Source of the DNA: a virus
Direction: 5' to 3' (one strand)
Length of the DNA stretch: 29,157 nt
IMG/VR virus record: IMGVR_UViG_3300025508_000113
Coordinates: 1 to 29,157 of that record
Under the pieces are notes generated by a model that was given only the letters and a program-made list of their open reading frames with translations, ran no database searches and was not told the origin of the DNA. This document shows positions 13,935-19,774 of this stretch, in pieces (position 1 is the first letter of the stretch; every line of letters starts with the position of its first letter). The position numbers and the translations under genes were made by a program.

Positions 13935-14488
13935 TGACAGATAAAGAAAAGAAAGCATTTGTAGATAAGCATATTACTAAGATATTTCCTCAGTTGCAAA
14001 TTAATATGCAAAAGATATGTGGACAAGGAGCTTCGAAATGGCAGGATGATTTATTACAATTAAGTTTAGAATTCTTTTTAAACAAACCTTTAGACGTGCA
14101 GTATGAGTCTTGTGTAAATAATAAGTGCGAGCATTTCGTTACTTTTATCGGCAACTTTCAACTAAAGAGTTCTACCTCAAGGTTCTTTCATCATCATAGA
14201 AAATTCTTAGGTCAAACCAGAGAACTATTCGTCGGTAGCTATAAGTACGACAATGAACCTAACTACCCTAAGCCCTTCGAGGATGAAATATCAGATCTAC
14301 AGATGTGTATAAACAAACAAATGTCTGAGTTAGATCCTTATGAGAAAATGTTACTAACGGAAAAGATAGACTGGGGTAATACGTACGTAGAGATTTCAGA
14401 GAAGTATAACATACCTTATGGTTCATTACAATCAGGACTAAAAAAGACTCTTAAAAAAATAAAAGAAAAATGCAAACATCTGACATAA
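13934..14488 (+). CDS. Sigma-70-like transcription factor
   Basis: The 184-residue product has the layout of a compact sigma factor. Residues about 35-52 (KWQDDLLQLSLEFFLNKPLD) resemble region 2, and the end (SELDPYEKMLLTEKIDWGNT, then YVEISEKYNIPYGSLQSGLK) is a region 4-like helix-turn-helix. The basic KKTLKKIKEKC tail is also typical. It would bind host RNA polymerase and direct it to phage promoters, probably those of the virion genes. A His/Arg cluster in the middle (RFFHHHRKF) is unusual. It is encoded in the accessory/early-like operon before the packaging and tail genes, as expected for a middle or late regulator. It could instead be a DNA-binding protein without sigma function, since region 2 is weak. 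Confidence 0.6.
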   Translation: MTDKEKKAFVDKHITKIFPQLQINMQKICGQGASKWQDDLLQLSLEFFLNKPLDVQYESCVNNKCEHFVTFIGNFQLKSSTSRFFHHHRKFLGQTRELFVGSYKYDNEPNYPKPFEDEISDLQMCINKQMSELDPYEKMLLTEKIDWGNTYVEISEKYNIPYGSLQSGLKKTLKKIKEKCKHLT

Positions 14489-14658
14489 TACTAGAAATAA
14501 GCTTTATAGTTAACTTTGCCTTAATCGCTCTACTGCTCTCAATGGTTTATCCTAAAGTAGTAGATAGGTATAAGAAAAGACGTAAAAGACGAGAGACACG
14601 AAAAGTATCTCAAATAAGAAGAATAGTAAGAGAGTATTTAAAAGAGCTACAAAAATGA
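14470..14658 (+). CDS. Small single-pass membrane protein, 62 aa
   Basis: One hydrophobic helix (about residues 8-27, SFIVNFALIALLLSMVYPKV) is followed by a very basic tail with repeated Lys and Arg. The positive tail points to an N-out, C-in topology. The gene starts inside the sigma-like gene (19-base overlap) and overlaps the next membrane protein gene as ATGA. It could be a lysis protein such as a pinholin-like or antiholin-like factor, or a membrane anchor, and nothing decides between these. Confidence 0.55.
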   Translation: MQTSDIILEISFIVNFALIALLLSMVYPKVVDRYKKRRKRRETRKVSQIRRIVREYLKELQK

Positions 14659-14936
14659 TCTCCGTTACTATTTATAACATATTGGGTATAGCCGTTGGTA
14701 GTATTTTTATTACTAGCTTTTATACTCCAATACAAGGTATTAAGAATCGGCTGCTAGATAAGTTACCAGATAACTCCATTGGACGGTCCTGCCAGACTAT
14801 ACTTAGTTGTCCAAAATGTTTGGGTTTTATATTCTCTTTATTTATGTTCTGGGATGTAATAGCAGCTGTTCTTACTAGTTTGTTAGCATATTTTATAAAC
14901 CATTTTATAGACAGGGTTGAGTCTTGGTATGAATGA
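14655..14936 (+). CDS. Membrane protein with CPKC motif (DUF1360-like)
   Basis: The 93-residue product has hydrophobic stretches at about residues 3-25, 54-70 and 70-88. A conserved-looking SCPKCLGFIFSL segment lies at the edge of the second. This C-x2-C next to a membrane helix recalls DUF1360-type small membrane proteins, which occur in bacteria and phages and have no known function. The Cys pair could bind a metal or form a disulfide. It is translationally coupled to the upstream membrane protein by ATGA. A part in lysis or superinfection exclusion is possible but unproven. Confidence 0.55.
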   Translation: MISVTIYNILGIAVGSIFITSFYTPIQGIKNRLLDKLPDNSIGRSCQTILSCPKCLGFIFSLFMFWDVIAAVLTSLLAYFINHFIDRVESWYE

Positions 14937-15147
14937 AAGAGATAAAGATTGGTTATTAGGTTACTTTAAAAATAAAGCATATAAAAAAGTAATGCGTGGT
15001 AATGTTATACATGATTACTTATATGCAGAAAAAGTACTAAAAGGAGCAGATAAAATACACCGTAGAGGGTGTGGTTGTGAATACGGCGGCGTAGCACGCG
15101 CAGTAAATAAGTTATATGAAGAATGGCTAGAGAAAAAGATTACATAA
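14929..15147 (+). CDS. Unknown 72-aa protein with CGC motif
   Basis: I choose the ATG at 14929 (MNERDKDWLLGYFKNKAY), which overlaps the upstream stop by eight bases. A TTG four codons earlier is possible but less likely. The product is helical and basic, with RRGCGCEYGGVARAVNKLYE near residues 45-64. The Cys-Gly-Cys and nearby His could bind a metal, but no known finger pattern is complete. It lies within the tightly overlapping accessory operon and has no recognised family. Confidence 0.55.
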   Translation: MNERDKDWLLGYFKNKAYKKVMRGNVIHDYLYAEKVLKGADKIHRRGCGCEYGGVARAVNKLYEEWLEKKIT

Positions 15148-15548
15148 GCAATAAAGAATACGACGAAGCATTAAGAAGGTTTTATAATGGTATTGATGAC
15201 TTTACAGGTCATATAGAATATAAAGAGTCAATAGTAGAATCGTATAATCATAACCCTAGATTAGTAGAAGAGTATCTAACGGAAGGAGAAAGATACACAA
15301 TACTTGATAGAGGATATATAATAACATCATACGGTAGAGTATTTAACCTCAGATTTAGAAGATTTCTTAAACCTAAATTCTACAATAGCGATATATACAT
15401 ATACTGCGGAGAGAGTAATTATAAGTTACAACCAATATTTCAAGATATGGGATGGAAGTTTGATAAAGTAGAGATACTAAGAAAGTATTTAGAGAATGAC
15501 TGGAATAGAATAGTTATGGATAATTGTAAATATGCCCATGAAGTTTAA
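15123..15548 (+). CDS. NUMOD4-like protein without an HNH motif
   Basis: The 141-residue product has a central segment YTILDRGYIITSYGRVFNLR (about residues 58-77). This matches the pattern of NUMOD4 modules (a Tyr-rich strand, I-T/S-x-x-G-R-V, then a Lys-rich FLKPKFYNSDIYIY strand). In place of the HNH nuclease it ends with a short helical part (FDKVEILRKYLENDWNRI). It is therefore either a DNA-binding derivative of a homing endonuclease or an independent protein of that fold. It overlaps the upstream gene by 25 bases and the methyltransferase gene by 17. Confidence 0.5.
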   Translation: MAREKDYISNKEYDEALRRFYNGIDDFTGHIEYKESIVESYNHNPRLVEEYLTEGERYTILDRGYIITSYGRVFNLRFRRFLKPKFYNSDIYIYCGESNYKLQPIFQDMGWKFDKVEILRKYLENDWNRIVMDNCKYAHEV

Positions 15549-16116
15549 AGATATAGCTAAAGAGTTTAAGTTACCAGACAAACCTGAAGTTACAGGTACT
15601 ACAAGTCTAAAGTTTAAAGAAGATGTATTTAACTTCTTTTACCCGCAATCACAAGATTCAACAATAGTAGAGTTTGGCTCTTATAGAGGTCATTTTACTG
15701 TATTGTTTAGTAAGATCTTTAACCAAGTATATTCTATAGATCACGCTACTAACGAATATTACGATATAAACACTAAAGGTTTAAAAAATGTTAAAAAGTA
15801 TATTCATGATCTTTATAAAGCTAACATTTCAAAACTTAACCTTAGTAACGTAGATGTAGTAGTTATAGATGCAGTACATACATATAATGCAGTAAGAGTA
15901 GATACTAACTCAGCTCATACAATACTAAACAAATACGGTTATTTAATTTATGACGATTATGGTGCATTTGGTGAAGTAAAGCATGCCGTAGATAGTTTAG
16001 TAAAAGAGAACCAAATTAAAATAGTTAAATACGTAGGAGAAAACGAAGGATATAGTTATAAGGACAATCATAAGCTAAAAGCTAAAGAAGGAGTAATAGC
16101 ACAATTCGTAGAATAA
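15532..16116 (+). CDS. Class I SAM-dependent methyltransferase (Methyltransf_24-like)
   Basis: The 194-residue product shows motif I as IVEFGSYRGHFT (residues 45-56), an acidic residue ending the second strand (VYSID, 66-70), VVVIDAVHTYNAV (109-121), and YLIYDDYGAF at about 136-145. This Rossmann-fold order matches small-molecule or sugar O-methyltransferases of the Methyltransf_24 type more than DNA methyltransferases, because no DPPY or PC motif is seen. The substrate is unknown; glycans or a metabolite are possible. ATG codons at 15532 and 15538 are both usable and both overlap the previous gene. It is the last gene before the terminase operon. Confidence 0.65.
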   Translation: MPMKFKDIAKEFKLPDKPEVTGTTSLKFKEDVFNFFYPQSQDSTIVEFGSYRGHFTVLFSKIFNQVYSIDHATNEYYDINTKGLKNVKKYIHDLYKANISKLNLSNVDVVVIDAVHTYNAVRVDTNSAHTILNKYGYLIYDDYGAFGEVKHAVDSLVKENQIKIVKYVGENEGYSYKDNHKLKAKEGVIAQFVE

Positions 16117-16118
16117 AG

Positions 16119-16131
16119 CTATTTATTAAAA
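16119..16131 (+). promoter_or_regulatory. CTATTTATTAAAA motif upstream of terminase genes
   Basis: The 13-base string recurs exactly at 17794-17806, and its first ten bases recur at 1582. Here it starts 42 bases before the small terminase ATG and is followed by an AT-rich stretch with GGATATATAATATC. It may mark a phage promoter for the virion genes, but this is unproven. Confidence 0.25.
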
Positions 16132-16160
16132 CAGGATATATAATATCAATATAATAAGGT

Positions 16161-16532
16161 ATGGCTGGAGATAAAGTAAATAACAAAGAATTAAAGGATA
16201 TCGTAGAGAAAGCGTACGACCTTCGATACAATCAGAATTATGGCCAAAGGAAATATGTTGCTTGGGCTAAGAAAGAATATGGTAAGAGTGAGCAGCAATG
16301 TTGTCAGTACTTTTTAAAAGCTAAAGATCATCATACTACTATGTGGAAGGAACTACTTGAGAAACAATTAACTCCGGCAGTAGAAGAACTAATTAGACTA
16401 ATGGCAGATGAGAATCCTAAGATTAGACAAAGAGCTATTGATCAGATAGTTAAGTATACAGGCAATGATATACAGAAGATACAAGCAGAGATAAAAGGAG
16501 ATATAACAGTTTCTTTTAATGAACCAGACTAA
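16161..16532 (+). CDS. Putative terminase small subunit
   Basis: The 123-residue product lies one base before the large terminase gene. It is helical and charged, with a Lys/Tyr/Arg-rich N-terminal half that could bind DNA (YDLRYNQNYGQRKYVAWAKK) and a C-terminal HEAT-like helical pair (LIRLMADENPKIRQRAIDQI). Small terminases recognise the packaging site and regulate the motor, and their sequences diverge widely. The call is from position and size; a canonical helix-turn-helix is not obvious. Confidence 0.6.
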   Translation: MAGDKVNNKELKDIVEKAYDLRYNQNYGQRKYVAWAKKEYGKSEQQCCQYFLKAKDHHTTMWKELLEKQLTPAVEELIRLMADENPKIRQRAIDQIVKYTGNDIQKIQAEIKGDITVSFNEPD

Positions 16533-17768
16533 ATGAGTCATGTTACTTTATTTACACCCTATGATGCTCAACAGGCATTTATAGATAAATTTGTTACTAC
16601 CGAAGATCTATTCGGAATCCTTGTTGCTCCTCGCGGAAGCGGGAAAACCTTAGCAGCAATAAACTTTGCTTTATATTGGGCACTACAAAAAAAGAACCAA
16701 AAGCTAGGATGGTGTAGTCCTACATTTTCACAAGCTAAGTCTGTGTTAGATCAAATAGTTAAAGCAGCACCTGATCTAATAGTATCAAGTAACAGAATGG
16801 AAGCGGTAGTAACGCTAATAAACGGTTCTAGTATAAAGTTTCTTAGTAGTGACTCGGCAGATAATATTAGAGGTTTTAGGTTTACACATCTTATACTAGA
16901 TGAAGCAGCGTATATTAAAGAGAGTGTTATTAGTACTATACTATTACCTACTCTTAACCCAAATGGAATTAAATGCCTACTAGTAAGTACACCAGCCGGT
17001 AAGAATCATTTCTTTAGTTGGTATATGAAAGAAGATGTTATAAGCCATAGAATTACATTAGAGGAATGTCCATACATTAGTAAAACGTTATTAGATGAAG
17101 CTAAAAGCTCATTACCGGCAGATATATATGCTCAAGAGTATCTTGCTTCTTTTGTAGATAGTGCTAATGATGTATTTAAATCAATAGAGAAAGTAGCCTT
17201 TGTAGGAGAGTATAGAAGAGGTGGAGATGTATACGTAGGAATAGATACCGGACTATCGGATGATGCTTCGGTTATGACTCTTATCTCTCCCATAGGTAGA
17301 GTAATGAACGTAGTGAGTATATCACAAACAGATATCAATACGGCAGCGACGTTATTCTTAAAGGAGTTACAATCATACAATGTAGTTGGCGGCTATATAG
17401 AAACGAACGGAATAGGAAGAGCCATGTATGACTTAGTTCAACCTAAGCATAGACGTATACAAAGATTTGATACTAACCAAAATAACAAAACAGAGTTAGT
17501 AAGAAAACTAATAGCCGATATAGAGACAATGACTATAGAGTTACCATCAGCTGATTTATGTCCTCAGCTACATAGTGAATTTGCTACATATACTTATAAA
17601 CTTAGTCCTACTGGTAAATTATCATTTGGTCATAGTAGCGGTGCTCATGATGATTATATCGATAGTCTTATGCTTGCCAATTATAGTAGAGTTAAATTTA
17701 TGGAAAGACGTCCTATTAGAGTAAGCGGAATAAAGAATGTAAAGCCTTCATTTGGACGACCATTATAA
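16533..17768 (+). CDS. terL: Terminase large subunit
   Basis: The 411-residue product carries both halves of the packaging motor. In the ATPase, Walker A APRGSGKT is at residues 32-39, Walker B LILDEA at 120-125, and the coupling motif VSTPAG at 151-156. In the RNase H-like nuclease, the first acidic strand is YVGIDTGLSDD (about 233-243), the second YIETNG (about 287-292), and the third HDDYIDS (about 372-378). These residues bind metal for cutting concatemeric DNA at headful or cos ends. It sits with the putative small subunit and precedes tail genes, while the portal lies far away. The length is at the short end for the family, yet all motifs are present. Confidence 0.93.
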   Translation: MSHVTLFTPYDAQQAFIDKFVTTEDLFGILVAPRGSGKTLAAINFALYWALQKKNQKLGWCSPTFSQAKSVLDQIVKAAPDLIVSSNRMEAVVTLINGSSIKFLSSDSADNIRGFRFTHLILDEAAYIKESVISTILLPTLNPNGIKCLLVSTPAGKNHFFSWYMKEDVISHRITLEECPYISKTLLDEAKSSLPADIYAQEYLASFVDSANDVFKSIEKVAFVGEYRRGGDVYVGIDTGLSDDASVMTLISPIGRVMNVVSISQTDINTAATLFLKELQSYNVVGGYIETNGIGRAMYDLVQPKHRRIQRFDTNQNNKTELVRKLIADIETMTIELPSADLCPQLHSEFATYTYKLSPTGKLSFGHSSGAHDDYIDSLMLANYSRVKFMERRPIRVSGIKNVKPSFGRPL

Positions 17769-17793
17769 CATAACTACTTTAGAAATTAAAATC

Positions 17794-17806
17794 CTATTTA
17801 TTAAAA
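17794..17806 (+). promoter_or_regulatory. CTATTTATTAAAA motif upstream of tail chaperone gene
   Basis: This exact copy of the motif at 16119 ends only one base before the ATG at 17808. It would therefore overlap the start-codon region if it were a promoter. A translation or processing signal is another reading. Confidence 0.2.
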
Positions 17807-17807
17807 G

Positions 17808-18551
17808 ATGAAAGAGACTGTAAGATTAAAACTAGAAGTACCTGAATTCTTAACAATACAAAAGTATTGTGATATGAACGCTTATAAAGGACAATCCAAG
17901 TTCGGAAAATTAGTTCATGCTGTATCCGTACTAACCGGAGAGAGTTTAGCATCTGTAAGACAATGGGATGTAGAAAGCTTAACTAGAGTAAGCAATATAT
18001 ACGCTAATGTAGCCGATCATAAAGAACTATTTCATCCTATAATAGAATGGAAAGGACAATTATACGGTTACTCCAGTATAAAGAAATGTTCGTTAGGTGA
18101 GTATATTGACTTAGAGAACTATTCAGCAGATATGGAGAACTCTATGCATAAGGTAGCTGCTATACTATACAGACCTATAAAGAAGCATAGATTCGAAAGT
18201 ATTATGTTTGGATTAAAACAAGGCATACGTACTGCTATAAATAAAGTAGATAATGTATTTGATTGGTACGACGTAGAGAAGTACGATAGTGATAAACGTC
18301 GAAGGACAGAAGAAGAGTATAGAGACTTTCCTGTGCATTTATTCTTAGGAGGGTTAGGTTTTTTTTTGAGCAGCGCAAACCTATATTTGAATCGTATAGC
18401 ATATTTGAAAAAGCAGATAACGAAGATGGAGATGGAGGAGATGAACTCGAGGATCCTAGAAAATCCTTTGGTGAACACTGGGGATGGTTCGGTACAATTT
18501 ACCAACTCTCTAAAACCAATATACTATCAATCACAGGAGACAAGTCAATAA
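17808..18551 (+). CDS. Putative tail assembly chaperone, frame-0 product (247 aa)
   Basis: The first 186 codons read as a normal protein (QLYGYSSIKKCSLGEYIDLE and VAAILYRPIKK are the most family-like parts) up to FPVHLFLGGLGFF. The frame then crosses nine T at 18359-18367 and continues 61 codons with a sequence that looks out of frame. The -1 frame from the same point is open and protein-like to 18664, giving a 285-residue product. Paired short and frameshifted products are the hallmark of tail assembly chaperones, which load onto the tape measure before tube assembly. The gene follows the terminase and opens the tail module. The alternative is a single-base error or mutation in the T-run, in which case only the 285-residue form exists. 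Confidence 0.6.
   Translation: MKETVRLKLEVPEFLTIQKYCDMNAYKGQSKFGKLVHAVSVLTGESLASVRQWDVESLTRVSNIYANVADHKELFHPIIEWKGQLYGYSSIKKCSLGEYIDLENYSADMENSMHKVAAILYRPIKKHRFESIMFGLKQGIRTAINKVDNVFDWYDVEKYDSDKRRRTEEEYRDFPVHLFLGGLGFFLSSANLYLNRIAYLKKQITKMEMEEMNSRILENPLVNTGDGSVQFTNSLKPIYYQSQETSQ
18347..18367 (+). promoter_or_regulatory. Candidate -1 programmed frameshift site
   Basis: The heptamer T TTT TTT at 18359-18365 is in the right phase for a canonical X-XXY-YYZ slip (frame-0 codons at 18360 and 18363). It belongs to a run of nine T. AGGAGGG at 18347-18353 lies five bases upstream and could act as an internal Shine-Dalgarno, though at a shorter spacing than in dnaX. TAGGTTT at 18355-18361 can pair with AAACCTA at 18377-18383. 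Confidence 0.5.
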
Positions 18552-18664
18552 CAGATTTGAATCTCTTATTTAGTTTAACATTTTTAGAAATAGAAAAAGA
18601 CTATAATGAAGAAATCGAAAACGCGAGGAAAAAAAGCCTCCAACAGCAGAGACTTAGATATTAA
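18365..18664 (+). CDS. -1 frame extension of the tail assembly chaperone (about 99 codons)
   Basis: Reading from codon 18365 in the -1 frame gives FEQRKPIFESYSIFEK, then an acidic linker (DNEDGDGGDELEDP), then a convincing folded segment with GEHWGWFGTIYQLSKTNILS and LLFSLTFLEIEKDYNEEIEN, ending at TAA 18662. The last part resembles C-termini of phage tail chaperones (Trp-rich helix, short linker, long helix). It has no plausible independent start and joins smoothly to the upstream gene at the T-run. It overlaps the start of the 18606 frame by 59 bases. Confidence 0.6.
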   Translation, partial: FEQRKPIFESYSIFEKADNEDGDGGDELEDPRKSFGEHWGWFGTIYQLSKTNILSITGDKSITDLNLLFSLTFLEIEKDYNEEIENARKKSLQQQRLRY

Positions 18665-18833
18665 AGTTGAAAAGAAGTACCCTATGATTAATCGTAAAGA
18701 GGTACAAGCAGAATTAGATAAAGATAAAAACATAAGAAGACTACTAGATGTAGAAGCTTATAACCTAAACCAGATAGCAGGTATGTTAATGCTACCTCTA
18801 GAAAGAGTTAAAAAAGTAAAGAATGAGCGTTAA
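18606..18833 (+). CDS. Unknown small basic protein (75 aa; start uncertain)
   Basis: From ATG 18606 the product begins with a very basic stretch (MKKSKTRGKKASNSRDL) that overlaps the -1 chaperone extension by 59 bases. If that extension is real, ATG 18684 (MINRKEV) is the alternative start, giving 50 residues. The C-terminal part (LLDVEAYNLNQIAGMLMLPL, then ERVKKVKNER) looks like a small helix-turn-helix. It overlaps the next gene by 11 bases. The function is unknown. Confidence 0.5.
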   Translation: MKKSKTRGKKASNSRDLDIKVEKKYPMINRKEVQAELDKDKNIRRLLDVEAYNLNQIAGMLMLPLERVKKVKNER

Positions 18834-19293
18834 TAGAATTACACGTAATGTACGTTACGAAGAAATAGTAAACCTAGTACAGTCAAGATGTGATGCACAT
18901 TTAGCTATAGCATCTTTTGAAACAGGCACTATAGACTTCTTAGATGCATCAGCTGTAAATAGAAAATACCCTTATATATTTCTTAGACCAATGAATTCGT
19001 TTTATGTAGATAGAGCTAGAACATTATCTTTTGAAATGTATAGCTTAGATCAACCTAAGAATCAATCACAAAGTCATTTAGAGTTAATGTCTGATACTGA
19101 AGGATACATATATGATATTATGGCTTACTTTAACTACGGACCTACTGACATACAACAGAACTACGAAATGTTACTTAACGATTGTTCTCCTGTTAACGAA
19201 GGATTTCAAAATAGAGTATTCGGATGGGTTGCTAATATAGACATAGTAACACCATTTAATCTTAACTACTGCGTATTTCCAGAATATCCATAA
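18823..19293 (+). CDS. Neck or tail-terminator-like protein
   Basis: The 156-residue product has the pattern of tail completion or terminator proteins found in this position: an N-terminal helix, a strand YPYIFLRPMNS (about residues 49-59), a second strand LSFEMYSLD, a helix with SDTEGYIYDIMAYF, and a last strand pair including VANIDIVTPFNLNYCVFP. Such proteins cap the tail tube and join it to the head. It is followed after one base by an HK97 gp10-like gene, which supports a neck role. The family is recognised from overall pattern only. Confidence 0.55.
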   Translation: MSVNRITRNVRYEEIVNLVQSRCDAHLAIASFETGTIDFLDASAVNRKYPYIFLRPMNSFYVDRARTLSFEMYSLDQPKNQSQSHLELMSDTEGYIYDIMAYFNYGPTDIQQNYEMLLNDCSPVNEGFQNRVFGWVANIDIVTPFNLNYCVFPEYP

Positions 19294-19294
19294 T

Positions 19295-19774
19295 ATGTTA
19301 AAAGACACGTTAAAGCAATTAGCCAGACTAATATCTAGGAAAAAGAAAGAGATGGTTGGATCTCTCTTTTCTAAAGGTACCGGTAGACTAAAACGTTCTA
19401 TAAAAGAAAAGCTAGTAGGAGATGATAGTAAAGGCTTTGAGATAAGGTCTCAAATGGTAGATTATGGTTACTACCAAGATAGTGGTGTTAAAGGAGTAAG
19501 TGAAGGTAAGTGGAAGAATAGAGTAAGAGCTAATAACAACTCTCTATATGCACCAGGACAATTTAAAGCACAAAGCAAAGTAGTAGGAGGTAATTTACCT
19601 TTTGCTGCTAGATACGTAATAAGAAGAATAGGACTAAAACCTAAACCGTTTGTAAAACCATCTGTATTAGATGTAATGAATAGAGAAGGATTTGATATGA
19701 TTGCAGATGCAACAGCAGAAGATGTAGCATTAGAGTTTACTAATACATTTAAAAACGCTAAGATACAAGGATAA
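19295..19774 (+). CDS. HK97 gp10-like tail completion protein
   Basis: The 159-residue product contains the GxLxxSI element (TGRLKRSIKEKL, about residues 29-40), a central strand pair with MVDYGYYQDSGVKG (about 54-67), and a C-terminal LPFAARYVIRRIGLKPKPFV stretch (about 101-120). These are the features of HK97 gp10 or Mu-like tail component families, in which a Gly- or Tyr-rich loop precedes a closing helix. It would form the ring joining head connector and tail. The stop overlaps the next ATG as TAATG. Confidence 0.7.
   Translation: MLKDTLKQLARLISRKKKEMVGSLFSKGTGRLKRSIKEKLVGDDSKGFEIRSQMVDYGYYQDSGVKGVSEGKWKNRVRANNNSLYAPGQFKAQSKVVGGNLPFAARYVIRRIGLKPKPFVKPSVLDVMNREGFDMIADATAEDVALEFTNTFKNAKIQG

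Noticed and set aside
14917-14928. TTG at 14917 as start of the CGC-motif protein
   Set aside because: The ATG at 14929 gives a standard start with a short overlap and fits neighbouring genes; the four extra residues add nothing recognisable.
12086-16116. Anti-defence or toxin-antitoxin system in the accessory operon
   Set aside because: The small proteins have no recognised toxin, antitoxin or inhibitor motifs; the block is better described as mixed accessory genes of unknown function.
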